From: a virus
Virus record (IMG/VR): IMGVR_UViG_3300034118_000953
Span: 1 to 21,234 of that record
Direction: 5' to 3' (one strand)
DNA length: 21,234 nucleotides
This document shows, one piece after another, positions 1 through 8,364 of the stretch; position 1 is the stretch's first letter; each line of letters opens with the position of its first letter. Made by a program: the position numbers and the translations under genes. The notes below the pieces were generated by a model. That model was not told the DNA's origin, ran no database searches, and saw only the letters and a program-made list of their open reading frames with translations.

Positions 1-55
1 ATCGGTCCCATGTAGCCGCGTTCGACCAAGGCGAACGCGGCTACATGGGACCGAT
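1..55. repeat. Perfect 23-bp inverted repeat at the window edge
   Basis: Bases 1-23 are the exact reverse complement of bases 33-55, with a 9-base spacer (24-32). The right arm lies inside the collagen-like coding frame and makes sense there (Gly-Glu-Arg-Gly-Tyr-Met-Gly). The left arm, read in the same frame, gives residues that break the Gly-X-Y pattern. This suggests that the left arm is a fold-back copy of the right arm made during amplification or assembly, not native sequence. A real terminal hairpin is the less likely alternative. Confidence 0.9.
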
Positions 56-1055
56 TGGTGCTCAGGGCATCCAAGGTGAGCAGGGTGAGCCTGGACAGAG
101 GGGAGCGAAGGGCGACAAGGGTGACAAGGGAGATTCCGCCATCGTCTCCGCTCAGTATCCGCTCATCCTGAGCGAAGACAATGTCATCAGCCTGGACAGC
201 AAGAACCTTCTTGAGCGTCTTCAGAAGGTCTTCACGCCGCTCTCCAACCCAAACCTAGACCTATCCAAGTTCGACTGGCTTGCCGCATCGGGTGGTGGCG
301 TGGGAGTCAAGTGGAACGGCAACTATGTCCGCTCCACGATCAACGACATAGACTTCCGTGGCAACGGCATTTCCGTCAAACAGGCGGGTGGTGGTGTCAT
401 CGTAGACCTTTCGGGTCTCGTTGCCGCTGGGGGCGCGGGAGGTGGTGGTGTGACTGCCGATGTCGGCGTGTTGTACCTCAAGGGAAACACCGCTGCCACT
501 CCCATCGGAGTCATCAACGGAAGGTCGGTGGTGGAGGGAACCTATCAGACGGGAATGCTCCATGGCTTCACCAAGGACGCGGGAACCAACTCGCTGAAGT
601 ACATCGGTGAGGGTGGACGATTCCATGTCGTGGTCTCCTTCAACTTCTACGAGGGAAATCAGAATACATGTGGATTCTACATCGGCTGCAACCGCGACAT
701 CTCCAGCGGTCTCAGCGCGAATGGAGACAGGATCTCCGAGTCGGAGGTCTATGCCAACTCCTCCAATCCATCCGCGCAGCCCATAGCGGCAACCATACAG
801 ACCGTCATTGACCTGAACAAGGACGACCGTCTGTTCATGATCGCGCAGAACAAGGATGCGACCACAAGCATCACCGTCGAGTTCATGAAGATGGTTGCTG
901 CTCCCATCACCAGGATCACGGGTGGATATGTCGATTCCATCAACGGACTGAGCGGAGCGATTGGAATCACCGCAGGGCAGTTCATAGAGATAACGCAGAG
1001 CGGAAACACCCTGACGATATCGGGCTTGTCCGTGATACATGGAGGGGTCTTCTAG
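3..1055 (+). CDS. Collagen-like tail fibre protein, 5'-truncated
   Basis: This is probably a virion tail-fibre or adhesin protein. The N-terminal part visible here is a run of Gly-X-Y triplets (GER, GYM, GPI, GAQ, GIQ, GEQ, GEP, GQR, GAK, GDK, GDK), which forms a collagen-like trimeric stalk in phage fibres. A globular beta-rich region with glycine-rich linkers follows. The C-terminus (about 930-1030) carries a short module, S-I-N-G-L-S-G-A-I-G-I-T-A-G, then I-T-Q-S-G and T-I-S, that recurs in the fibre gene at 2944. The first ATG at 45 falls in the middle of a Gly-X-Y run and the frame is open to the window edge. The true start is therefore upstream, and bases 1-23 may be artefactual. Stop is TAG at 1053. 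Host-attachment function is inferred from architecture and neighbours. Confidence 0.8.
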   Translation, partial: RSHVAAFDQGERGYMGPIGAQGIQGEQGEPGQRGAKGDKGDKGDSAIVSAQYPLILSEDNVISLDSKNLLERLQKVFTPLSNPNLDLSKFDWLAASGGGVGVKWNGNYVRSTINDIDFRGNGISVKQAGGGVIVDLSGLVAAGGAGGGGVTADVGVLYLKGNTAATPIGVINGRSVVEGTYQTGMLHGFTKDAGTNSLKYIGEGGRFHVVVSFNFYEGNQNTCGFYIGCNRDISSGLSANGDRISESEVYANSSNPSAQPIAATIQTVIDLNKDDRLFMIAQNKDATTSITVEFMKMVAAPITRITGGYVDSINGLSGAIGITAGQFIEITQSGNTLTISGLSVIHGGVF

Positions 1056-1075
1056 TCAACTAGATACATTGCACC

Positions 1076-2353
1076 ATGACTGACTATCAGATCATCAAGA
1101 CGAAATACGGCATCACCGCAGGTGTTGTCCCACCAGGACTGACCACGGGAGAACTGGCTGTCAACATTGCCGATGCCATCCTCTTCGTCGGAGGAACGGC
1201 AGGAAATGCCATTCCAATCGTCAGCGGTGGAACCGGCGGCGGTGGTGGAAGCGGTGTGGGTGGATTCACCTATTCATCGACTCCACCCGTTTCCCCGACC
1301 GTGGGATACAGATGGATCGACGCAGACACGGGCAAGGAATATGTCTGGGTATCCGATGGAACCAGTGACCAATGGATTCAGCCGATGGTGGATTCTGTTG
1401 TTGGAGCCACTGGAGCCACGGGTCCACTTCCCACCAACTTCGTTCAATCGTTCAATGGAGCGACTGGTGTAGTTTCGTTCGTGAACTTCGTGTCTAGTGT
1501 GAATGGGGAAACCGGTTCTGTCACGAACGTGGCAAGAACCAACCAAGGAAACACCTTCAGCGTCAGACAGGTCATGAATGCTGGCATCACCGCATCCGAC
1601 CTGTTCGTCTCTGGTGGTGCTACATTCAACGGTGTGGTGGGATTCGCAGATGGATCTACGCAAAACACGGCATATCTTCCGTCAAACTACGGTCCAAAGA
1701 TAACCGACTGGGTTGGTGGGATTACGCAGAACATCATCATCAATCCACATGGAACAGTAGCCACAGGAACATCGAATACGGTGAATTTGGGAACCACCGG
1801 CGGATATCGTATGTTCCTGCATCCATTCTTCTTCGGTAGCGGGGCAACCATTTCGCGAATAGTAACCATGCAGGGTGGAGCCGCCTCTACTTCTGGTCAT
1901 ACTGGTGCTCTCAAGTTTGTCGTCTACGGAACCAACCTAAACTCAGGTCTTCCTTTCAGAAAGATCTACGAGAGTTCTTCGCTCAACCTCACATCTACCG
2001 ATTTTCAAAGATTTGAAGCAGTGCCCAGCGTTAGGATCAATCCCGGAACATACTGGATCGGGTTCATAATGGACATGACCCCAAAGGTCGGTCTGACGTA
2101 TTCCTGGTCCGTCATAACAAACAGTGCCGCTGTCTGGGAAGACTATCAAAACAGATTCTTCAGCAACAACAACCTGAGTCACCTAAGATACACGTTCTCG
2201 TCCATGACGCTGGGCAATACTCTGGAGCACGGATTCACCGCAGCACTTGCCCATAGTGCCACCGTGTCGGCATCGCCAGCGGTTGGATTTGGAACTTCTG
2301 AGATGCATTCATCTTCCAGGTCACCTTGGGTGGGAGTGGCGATACAGCAATGA
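1076..2353 (+). CDS. Tail fibre / receptor-binding-type structural protein
   Basis: A 425-aa virion-type protein. Residues 1-50 contain T-T-G-E-L-A-V-N and a following F-V-G-G segment, like the GELAxN...yvG start found in many phage fibres and tropism determinants. Residues 65-105 (W-I-D-A-D-T-G-K-E-Y-V-W) resemble a fibre domain that contacts the next subunit. A short collagen-like GATGATG stretch leads into L-P-T-N-F-V-x-S-F-N-G, the module shared with the fibre at 2944. The C-terminal 200 residues, with P-G-T-Y-W-I-G-F, look like a beta-sandwich tip and could bind the receptor; that is inference. No good Shine-Dalgarno sequence precedes the ATG, although the start fits well 20 bases after the upstream stop. 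The 3' half looks AT-richer than its neighbours. The stop overlaps the next start (ATGA). Confidence 0.75.
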   Translation: MTDYQIIKTKYGITAGVVPPGLTTGELAVNIADAILFVGGTAGNAIPIVSGGTGGGGGSGVGGFTYSSTPPVSPTVGYRWIDADTGKEYVWVSDGTSDQWIQPMVDSVVGATGATGPLPTNFVQSFNGATGVVSFVNFVSSVNGETGSVTNVARTNQGNTFSVRQVMNAGITASDLFVSGGATFNGVVGFADGSTQNTAYLPSNYGPKITDWVGGITQNIIINPHGTVATGTSNTVNLGTTGGYRMFLHPFFFGSGATISRIVTMQGGAASTSGHTGALKFVVYGTNLNSGLPFRKIYESSSLNLTSTDFQRFEAVPSVRINPGTYWIGFIMDMTPKVGLTYSWSVITNSAAVWEDYQNRFFSNNNLSHLRYTFSSMTLGNTLEHGFTAALAHSATVSASPAVGFGTSEMHSSSRSPWVGVAIQQ

Positions 2354-2940
2354 CGATCAGCAAAGTCCTCATTTGCGACGAAAATGGAAATGTCTTTTCC
2401 GAAGACAACAGGGTGTTTTCTCATCTCAAGGAGTTCACACTGGCTTCAATCAAGCAAGCCGCCAAGGAGGAGATTCTCTCCCGCTATCCTGAGTTCAAGC
2501 AGAGGAACCTGTCCATGGGAATCCTCACCGCCGAAGAGGAGAGGGAGATCCGAAACGGGATAGAGAGCATACGGCTGTATGCCCACTCGCTTGAGGATAG
2601 AGTCCTAGCAGTCCAATGGAACGGTCAGGAATCCACCCGTGTAGCAGCCTGTGATGAGATATCGTCCATATCGTGGAACTATGCCGTGGAAGCACCTCCT
2701 GCTCCCGTCAGATACACCTCCTACGAGTTCCTGTTGCGGTTCACCCCGCAGGAGAGGGCTGCTTTCCGTGCTGCCGCGATGACCGATCCACTGGTCGCTG
2801 ACTTTCAGCAACTGGCTACAGCCGCACAGCAGGTCATCTCCAACGACCCCAACACTGTTGCAGGAATGAACTACCTCGTCTCGGTCGGACTCCTCGCGCA
2901 GCAGAGGGCAAACGAGATACTGGGCGTATCAGAGAAATAA
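2350..2940 (+). CDS. Small tail-fibre-associated protein (assembly/attachment type)
   Basis: A 196-aa protein. ATG 2350 is chosen because it overlaps the upstream TGA as ATGA, typical coupling in this genome; an in-frame ATG at 2326 would overlap the fibre gene by 28 bases. The central part has K-x-x-I-L-S-R-Y-P-E-F-K-Q-R-N, a pattern common in small phage proteins beside tail fibres. The C-terminal third (F-T-P-Q-E-R-A-A-F-R, then N-T-V-A-G-M-N-Y-L-V-S-V-G-L-L) resembles another widespread phage-tail-gene domain built of helices. It lies between two fibre genes, so a role in fibre assembly or as a minor tail component is likely. No catalytic motif is visible and the exact function is unknown. 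Confidence 0.7.
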   Translation: MTISKVLICDENGNVFSEDNRVFSHLKEFTLASIKQAAKEEILSRYPEFKQRNLSMGILTAEEEREIRNGIESIRLYAHSLEDRVLAVQWNGQESTRVAACDEISSISWNYAVEAPPAPVRYTSYEFLLRFTPQERAAFRAAAMTDPLVADFQQLATAAQQVISNDPNTVAGMNYLVSVGLLAQQRANEILGVSEK

Positions 2941-2943
2941 GCC

Positions 2944-3798
2944 ATGCCACTAGACTTCCCAAACTCACCATTCGTAGGTCAGGTATTCACAAGCGGATCC
3001 AGTTCTTGGATCTGGGATGGAACCGCGTGGAATGTCACATCGAATGCTCTTGCGGTTGCCACAGGTGCAACGGGAGCCACAGGTGCAACGGGAGCCACGG
3101 GTGCAACTGGTCCCGCTGGTGCTACGGGAGCAACAGGACCGACAGGTGCTACTGGTACAACAGGAGCCACAGGTGCAACAGGACCGACAGGGGCAACAGG
3201 ACCGACAGGGGCAACAGGACCGACAGGGGCAACTGGTGCAACAGGAGCCACAGGTCCGCTTCCCACGAACTTCGTCTTGTCCTTCAATGGCATCACGGGT
3301 GCTATTGGGCTAACTGCTGGAACCAACATCAGCATCACCCAAAGCGGTCAGACATTCACCATAGGGGTGACTGGCATAGTTGGTGGCGGTGGCGGTGGCG
3401 CAACTGGCGCAACTGGTGCAACAGGACCGACAGGAGCCACAGGTGCAACAGGACCGACAGGGGCAACAGGAGCCACAGGTGCAACAGGACCGACAGGGGC
3501 AACTGGCGCAACTGGTGCAACTGGTGCAACAGGACCGACAGGGGAAACAGGAGCCACAGGTGCAACAGGAGCCACAGGTCCGCTTCCCACTAATTTTGTC
3601 TTGTCCTTCAACGGACTTACTGGTCCTATAGGAATCAGTGCGGGATCCAATGTCACCATCACCCAAAGCGGTCAGACATTCACCATCTCCTCGTCTGGTG
3701 GGGGTGGTGGTGGTGGAGCCACTGGTCCCACAGGTCCAACTGGACCAGCGGGTGGAGTCGATGAAGGATTCGTTATTGCAATGGCTATCGCGTTATAG
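2944..3798 (+). CDS. Collagen-like tail fibre with duplicated module
   Basis: A 284-aa fibre protein. The start [14 protein letters not shown] with W-I-W-D-G-T-A-W (residues 2-29) is the usual N-terminus of phage structural proteins that attach to the virion. Residues 41-105 and 153-213 are collagen-like (GAT/GPT triplets). Each is followed by a copy of a module reading [12 protein letters not shown]-x-x-x-G-x-x-A-G, then [10 protein letters not shown] (106-140 and 214-248). Polyglycine linkers follow each module. The C-terminus is a short hydrophobic tail ([10 protein letters not shown]). It starts three bases after the upstream stop. The triplet arrays can change length by slippage, so fibre length may vary between relatives. 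Adhesion function is inferred. Confidence 0.8.
   Translation: MPLDFPNSPFVGQVFTSGSSSWIWDGTAWNVTSNALAVATGATGATGATGATGATGPAGATGATGPTGATGTTGATGATGPTGATGPTGATGPTGATGATGATGPLPTNFVLSFNGITGAIGLTAGTNISITQSGQTFTIGVTGIVGGGGGGATGATGATGPTGATGATGPTGATGATGATGPTGATGATGATGATGPTGETGATGATGATGPLPTNFVLSFNGLTGPIGISAGSNVTITQSGQTFTISSSGGGGGGGATGPTGPTGPAGGVDEGFVIAMAIAL
3064..3258 (+). repeat. First collagen-like triplet array (GATGPT codons)
   Basis: A 9-base degenerate repeat (GGTGCAACG-like, Gly-Ala-Thr) with 18-base higher-order units GGGGCAACAGGACCGACA. It encodes residues 41-105 of the fibre at 2944. The reverse strand reads as long valine/alanine/proline open frames, which are artefacts of the repeat. Confidence 0.9.
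3400..3582 (+). repeat. Second collagen-like triplet array
   Basis: The same 9-base Gly-Ala-Thr / Gly-Pro-Thr repeat as at 3064-3258, encoding residues 153-213 of the fibre at 2944. One triplet has drifted to Gly-Glu-Thr. Near-identical blocks on both sides of the intervening module give scope for recombination within the gene. Confidence 0.9.
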
Positions 3799-3810
3799 AT
3801 AGGAGTACCT

Positions 3811-4419
3811 ATGAAACGACTTTTGGGAACAGACATCGCCGGATCCTACACCTTCAATCCAACGGCAAAAACGATTGAATTCAGGGGTCTTGCAGAGAAC
3901 ATCACCTTGGACAACATCCTGCTGATAACCAATGTCAGCAGGAACATCATCATCTACAACTTTGCGGATGTCAACAAGGGAGAGCAGTCCTTCTCCAACA
4001 ATGTCCTCACCCTGACATACGACACGGCTGGTGCGGGAATGGCTTCATCCGATGTCCTACAGATCTTTCTGGATGTCAATTCAGGCTCATTCGACACCAA
4101 GACCACCTCGACGGACGATCAGATCATCTTGCTCAGGCGCATCGTCAAGTTGATGGAGTCACAGGCAGCATGCGATCCCGCTCAGAGGCAGAGGATCACG
4201 CTGGATGCGGTGACCAATGGTCTAGTCAATGCCAACGCCATTCCCGTGTCTCAGACTTCGGCAGCAAACCTCCTTGCCACCGTAAGCATAGCAGCCGGAC
4301 AGGACGTGCGCGCGGTCACCAACCTGACGACGCTGGCGGGATACGACCAACGACTCTATTCGGACTGGGCTAGACAAGCGTACAACACCGGCATTCGATC
4401 ACAACTCACATTTGCATGA
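3811..4419 (+). CDS. Virion-type protein of unknown role
   Basis: A 202-aa protein with a good ribosome site (AGGAG, 5 bases before ATG). The N-terminal half is beta-rich (Y-T-F-N-P, I-E-F-R-G-L, then I-T-L-D-N-I-L-L-I-T-N-V, N-I-I-I-Y-N-F-A-D). It resembles a small structural domain that I associate with tail-region genes of T4-like environmental phages. Around residues 100-120 is a helical segment (I-I-L-L-R-R-I-V-K-L-M-E-S-Q), possibly a coiled-coil trimer starter. The C-terminus contains N-A-I-P-V-S and ends ARQAYNTGIRSQLTFA. It lies between a fibre and a giant repeat protein, which supports a virion role. I cannot name a specific function. Confidence 0.65.
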   Translation: MKRLLGTDIAGSYTFNPTAKTIEFRGLAENITLDNILLITNVSRNIIIYNFADVNKGEQSFSNNVLTLTYDTAGAGMASSDVLQIFLDVNSGSFDTKTTSTDDQIILLRRIVKLMESQAACDPAQRQRITLDAVTNGLVNANAIPVSQTSAANLLATVSIAAGQDVRAVTNLTTLAGYDQRLYSDWARQAYNTGIRSQLTFA

Positions 4420-4441
4420 ACACAGGATCTAGGGAGAAAGA

Positions 4442-7400
4442 ATGAGCCTATCATCGAACAAACTGACCAAGCAGGTGGATCTTCCAGTCTGGGAGTGGAC
4501 TCGCCCACTTCCAACTGGCGCAGTCTCGGGACTGTCTTCTTCTTGTGTTGCCGACAACACCGACTTCAATGCTTACTCTGGTAAGTTCGTCTATCTGCTT
4601 CTAACCCAAGCCACTGCAAACTTCTGGAGATACGACACCGTTGCCGACTCATACATGCAACTGGCTTCGCCGGTGCATACAGCCGCAGCGGCGACCGGAA
4701 CCAGCATGAGGTTTGCGGGTGGTCTTGGCTACTACGGCAAGGTGATCTCCGCGACTTCCAACACCATACAGGCAGGTCTTCCGTTCTCTGGCTCTGCGGT
4801 GGGGTTCAGGGTAAGGATCACCTCCGGCAAGGGTGCTGGTCAGACGAGAATCGTGCGCTCGGTTTCCGAACCAGTTTCTGCCGATATAGGAACCGTCACG
4901 GCAATAACGGCTAACACCACATCGTGCATCTTGACCGATGCGAACAAGAACTGGGGAATCGCCGCTGGCACGGGATCTTACTCGCAACTAAACAATTGGG
5001 CTGGGTATGTGGTTCGCATCACCACTGGAACCGGCGTCGGTCAGATGAGGAAGATCCTCTACAACAGCCAGAACACCATAGCAGTAGCAGATGCCAACAT
5101 GTACGCCATCAATCCTTGGGCAATGCCGTTGGGATCTGGTACTGCATTGGGATTCGTCACCAACCCAGCGGTTGCATCCGACTACTCCATAGAGTCGTCC
5201 GTGCTTACGGTCGATACCGCTTGGGATGTTCAGCCTGACGACACATCCGTGTTCATGATACAGTCTGGTGGAATCGTTCTTGCATCCACCACGACCACAG
5301 CCAACGGAGGAGTTGCCATGCAGTACTACTGCGTCCTCTCCGACATGTGGTATGCCAAGGCTGTGCAGAACACGATGGTTCCTGTCACTCCAACGGATCT
5401 GTCAATCGAGCGTCTAACGGAGAACTCAAGCCTCTGGTACTCTGGTACGGTCACAGCCGGAACCACAGGCAGCATCACGGACAGCAATGCCTCATGGGCA
5501 AGCAACGAATGGGCAAGCGATTCCGTCCACTATGCCTACATCTGGACTGGCACGGGAAGAGGGCAGATCGCAAGAATCCTGTCCAACACATCCAACACGC
5601 TCACATTCGCCTCTCCTATTTCTGTTGCTCCGGACAGCACATCCAGGTACGACATATTGGGATATGATGGAGGAATGGTCTCCTCCACCAGCGGAAGGAT
5701 AGTCTTCGACAGCACCAAGAACTGGGCTGTCAACCGATGGACAAACTATGCCATCAGAATCCTCAGCGGAACAGGTGCGGGTCAGTTGAGGCAGATTCAG
5801 TCCAACGGCTACGACAGCATCGTCGTCGTCGATCCTTGGAATGTTCAGCCCGACTCTTCGTCCATCTATATCATTCAGGCATATCCACACGATGTCCTCA
5901 TATCGGTTGGAGGAAATTCGCAGCCATTCATATACAGGATGAACGATGTGGATCTCCTGTCGCATGGAAGAATCCTTGATGAAGGAATCCTACAGGTGGC
6001 ATGTGCCATCCCGACTGACGGTGGATCTACGGCAAGCCATGAGATCTACGAACAGAAGCCGATTGCCATAACCGGTCTTGCGGGAACCACGACCATCACT
6101 GCCACAACCGCTATTCCACATGGACTCAAGGTCGGTCAACGGGTCAGCATCCGTGGAGTGACGAACCTCAACAATGCCTTCAATGTCACTGGAAAGGTGC
6201 AGATCGCCACGGTTCCGTCCACGACTTCGTTCACCTACACGCCGAATGCAGCGGGAACAGGCACATACACGCTGTCCAACGGCGTGGCACTCAGCACATC
6301 GAACCTCGTCGATGCATCCAAGTATCACGGAGACACAGCCACGGGTGGATCGACCACCACCATAACCTTCGCAAGGGCGCAGCCCAGCAACATCAACGGG
6401 TGGTATGTCACCGGAACTAATGTCACGGGTGGAGCGCAGGTCGCAAGCGGTGCGGGTGGCTTCACGCTCACCCTGAGCGCAGCGGGCGTGGGAACCCCTA
6501 GCGGCATCATTCAGTTCACCAAGTTCCCCGTGCAGACAGCACTTTCCACTGCCGTTGGCAGCGCGAACGGATTCACCTTCTCCTCGGCTACGACGGTTCC
6601 GTTGTTCGCCAAGGGATGGCTGACCACGGGAACGAACATCGGAATCGGTGCGATCCTCACGGGTGGCGAAAACGGTCTCACCGCAGCCGTGTCCATACAG
6701 AACGCGGGTACGGTGTCGGGCGGTGTCACCCTGTCCAATCCGGTCAACAACCCGCTTCCCGCCACAGGCTTCACCTATGCATCGGGAACGGGATTGACGC
6801 TGACGCTCACCGCGAACTCCCCGACCTATGTCAATGGCTGGTGGGTGTCGGGAACAGGCGTTGCCAATGCTACCCGTGTGGTGTCTGGCGCAGGTGGTTT
6901 GACCTTGTCGCTCACCAATGCCTTGACGGGAACACCGACATCCATTCAGTTCAATCCACCGACCACCGGCGTAGTGATGTTCTACGGAAATCAGGCTGCT
7001 CCTGCCGTGAGCACCGCCACTACAAACCATGCTTCCAATGCCATGCAGTTGGTGGCAGGAACCACGGCTATCTACGCTCCGATTGCTGCCGTAGGTGCTG
7101 CCAATGCGGGAATCTCCAAGTATGTCCTTGCAAGAAGGGAACCCATTGCAACCCAGTTCAGGGATCAGAACATCTATCTTTCGGGAGTAGCCGTTGGAGT
7201 CCAATCCGTCACGACTCTCGTAGATACAAACTCGTTCTGGGGAAACAACACGGGGTCTGGAACCACGGGATCCACAACGATCACCCTGAACGCGCTGGGT
7301 TCCTACATCCACAACGGATGGTATGCGTTCGGCACGGGAATCACCTCGGGAACCAAAGTGGTCAGCGGTGCGGGTTCGACCTTGATCAACCTTGATACTC

Positions 7401-8062
7401 CGACCGTGGGAACCGTCTCTGGCGGCATCACCTTCTCTGCATGGGGACCATGGAACATCGGAGCAACTGGAAACCTTCCAGTGGTCGCCAGAAGGCTGAG
7501 GATCCTGTCATCCACCGCTGCCAACAGCGACTACCTCATCACATCCGTGACTGCAAGCACAGGTACATTGACTTTCGCTACGGCTACTGCTGGTGCATCG
7601 GGATCATCCTCCTATGTCATCGTGCCAGGCTTGGTTCCAGGCGCGGGATCATCACTTCAATGGATCAGCGACTCCTCAATCGACACAAACGCCGGACGGA
7701 ATGTCATTCGTGTGCTCGGAGGAGGATCTCAGGTCTTCACGCGGATAGACCTGACCACGGATAAGATTGCCGTTCTCTACACATCACCTCAGACAGAAAC
7801 CCTGACCACGGGATCGATGTATGCCTATGATCAGTACGACAGGCTGTACTTCACCAAGGATGCAACCAACAGGTGCTACTACCTCGACTGCAACACCCTG
7901 CTCGTTCACGGAGCGGGAGTCGTCCCCTACCTGGTTCCAACTGCCGCGCTCGGCAACTTCATGGAGGTATTCAAGACCCAGGATGGTCTGAAGTACCTGT
8001 GGCTGGTCAGGAAGGGAGCGGCTGCCAATGTCGAGGTATTCAGGCAACTCGTGTTCTACTGA
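4442..8062 (+). CDS. Large repeat-built virion protein (baseplate/fibre type)
   Basis: A 1206-aa protein, the largest in the window, with ribosome site AGGGAGA before ATG 4442. Two repeat families are visible. The first, at about residues 129-136, 196-203, 370-377 and 443-450, has G-x-G-x-G-Q-x-R followed by a small hydrophobic strand and W-x-x-x-P-D-x-S; this recurs in phage tail proteins and suggests a beta-structure stack. The second, at about 652-690, 724-765, 798-835 and 958-998, reads N-G-W-Y-x-x-G-T-x-x-x-x-x-x-x-V-x-S-G-A-G, then G-T-x-S-G-x-I-x-F. Between them (about 558-600) is G-L-K-V-G-Q-R-V-S-I-R-G-V-T with A-F-N-V-T-G, another frequent virion domain. No enzymatic motif was found. 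It is probably an extended tail or baseplate-associated component; its exact site is unknown. Confidence 0.75.
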   Translation: MSLSSNKLTKQVDLPVWEWTRPLPTGAVSGLSSSCVADNTDFNAYSGKFVYLLLTQATANFWRYDTVADSYMQLASPVHTAAAATGTSMRFAGGLGYYGKVISATSNTIQAGLPFSGSAVGFRVRITSGKGAGQTRIVRSVSEPVSADIGTVTAITANTTSCILTDANKNWGIAAGTGSYSQLNNWAGYVVRITTGTGVGQMRKILYNSQNTIAVADANMYAINPWAMPLGSGTALGFVTNPAVASDYSIESSVLTVDTAWDVQPDDTSVFMIQSGGIVLASTTTTANGGVAMQYYCVLSDMWYAKAVQNTMVPVTPTDLSIERLTENSSLWYSGTVTAGTTGSITDSNASWASNEWASDSVHYAYIWTGTGRGQIARILSNTSNTLTFASPISVAPDSTSRYDILGYDGGMVSSTSGRIVFDSTKNWAVNRWTNYAIRILSGTGAGQLRQIQSNGYDSIVVVDPWNVQPDSSSIYIIQAYPHDVLISVGGNSQPFIYRMNDVDLLSHGRILDEGILQVACAIPTDGGSTASHEIYEQKPIAITGLAGTTTITATTAIPHGLKVGQRVSIRGVTNLNNAFNVTGKVQIATVPSTTSFTYTPNAAGTGTYTLSNGVALSTSNLVDASKYHGDTATGGSTTTITFARAQPSNINGWYVTGTNVTGGAQVASGAGGFTLTLSAAGVGTPSGIIQFTKFPVQTALSTAVGSANGFTFSSATTVPLFAKGWLTTGTNIGIGAILTGGENGLTAAVSIQNAGTVSGGVTLSNPVNNPLPATGFTYASGTGLTLTLTANSPTYVNGWWVSGTGVANATRVVSGAGGLTLSLTNALTGTPTSIQFNPPTTGVVMFYGNQAAPAVSTATTNHASNAMQLVAGTTAIYAPIAAVGAANAGISKYVLARREPIATQFRDQNIYLSGVAVGVQSVTTLVDTNSFWGNNTGSGTTGSTTITLNALGSYIHNGWYAFGTGITSGTKVVSGAGSTLINLDTPTVGTVSGGITFSAWGPWNIGATGNLPVVARRLRILSSTAANSDYLITSVTASTGTLTFATATAGASGSSSYVIVPGLVPGAGSSLQWISDSSIDTNAGRNVIRVLGGGSQVFTRIDLTTDKIAVLYTSPQTETLTTGSMYAYDQYDRLYFTKDATNRCYYLDCNTLLVHGAGVVPYLVPTAALGNFMEVFKTQDGLKYLWLVRKGAAANVEVFRQLVFY

Positions 8063-8073
8063 TCGGAAGACCC

Positions 8074-8253
8074 ATGAAACTCGAAGAGATCATACGGATA
8101 ATGCAGAACAAGGTTGATGCGCTGTACCACACTAGGAATCTTGCCTACAATGCTGGAGACCTGGAAAAGATGATCAACCTTGACCTAGAGATATCCACCA
8201 CGCAGGACAGCATAGAGAAGATCCGACAGGCAATGTCGCAGTCCTCTCCCTGA
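8074..8253 (+). CDS. Small helical protein of T4-like phages, function unknown
   Basis: A 59-aa protein starting M-K-L-E-E-I-I-R-I-M-Q-N-K-V-D, with GGAAGA 5 bases before the ATG. It is predicted to be nearly all alpha-helical (two helices joined at N-A-G-D-L), acidic to neutral, with no membrane segment. I recall similar 55-65-aa proteins (R-N-L-x-Y-x-x-G-D-L-E pattern) next to structural genes in T4-like cyanophages, but their role is unknown to me. The longer frame that begins at 7873 overlaps the upstream gene by about 190 bases and is not credible. It begins 11 bases after the 1206-aa gene and is probably cotranscribed with it. Confidence 0.7.
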   Translation: MKLEEIIRIMQNKVDALYHTRNLAYNAGDLEKMINLDLEISTTQDSIEKIRQAMSQSSP

Positions 8254-8364
8254 AAACAACCATTCTTTTGACGACCCGTTGCATCCGGTGAAAGACCGGC
8301 TACGATATCACCGTCACGACATCACAACCGACATCACAGGCATGACCAAGGAGTACAACTGCAT

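Noticed and set aside
3064-3582. Regularly spaced short repeats resembling a CRISPR array
   Set aside because: The units are 9-18 bases, contiguous, in frame and coding for a collagen-like stalk, with no unique spacers.
2979-3662. Long minus-strand open frames rich in Val/Ala/Pro across the collagen arrays
   Set aside because: They are the reverse complement of Gly-Ala-Thr / Gly-Pro-Thr codons, have no ribosome site, and vanish outside the repeats.
8285-8299. CCGGT / ACCGG hairpin between the 59-aa gene and nrdJ
   Set aside because: Only five base pairs and no T-run, so too weak to call a terminator. No B12-riboswitch features fit in the 111-base gap.
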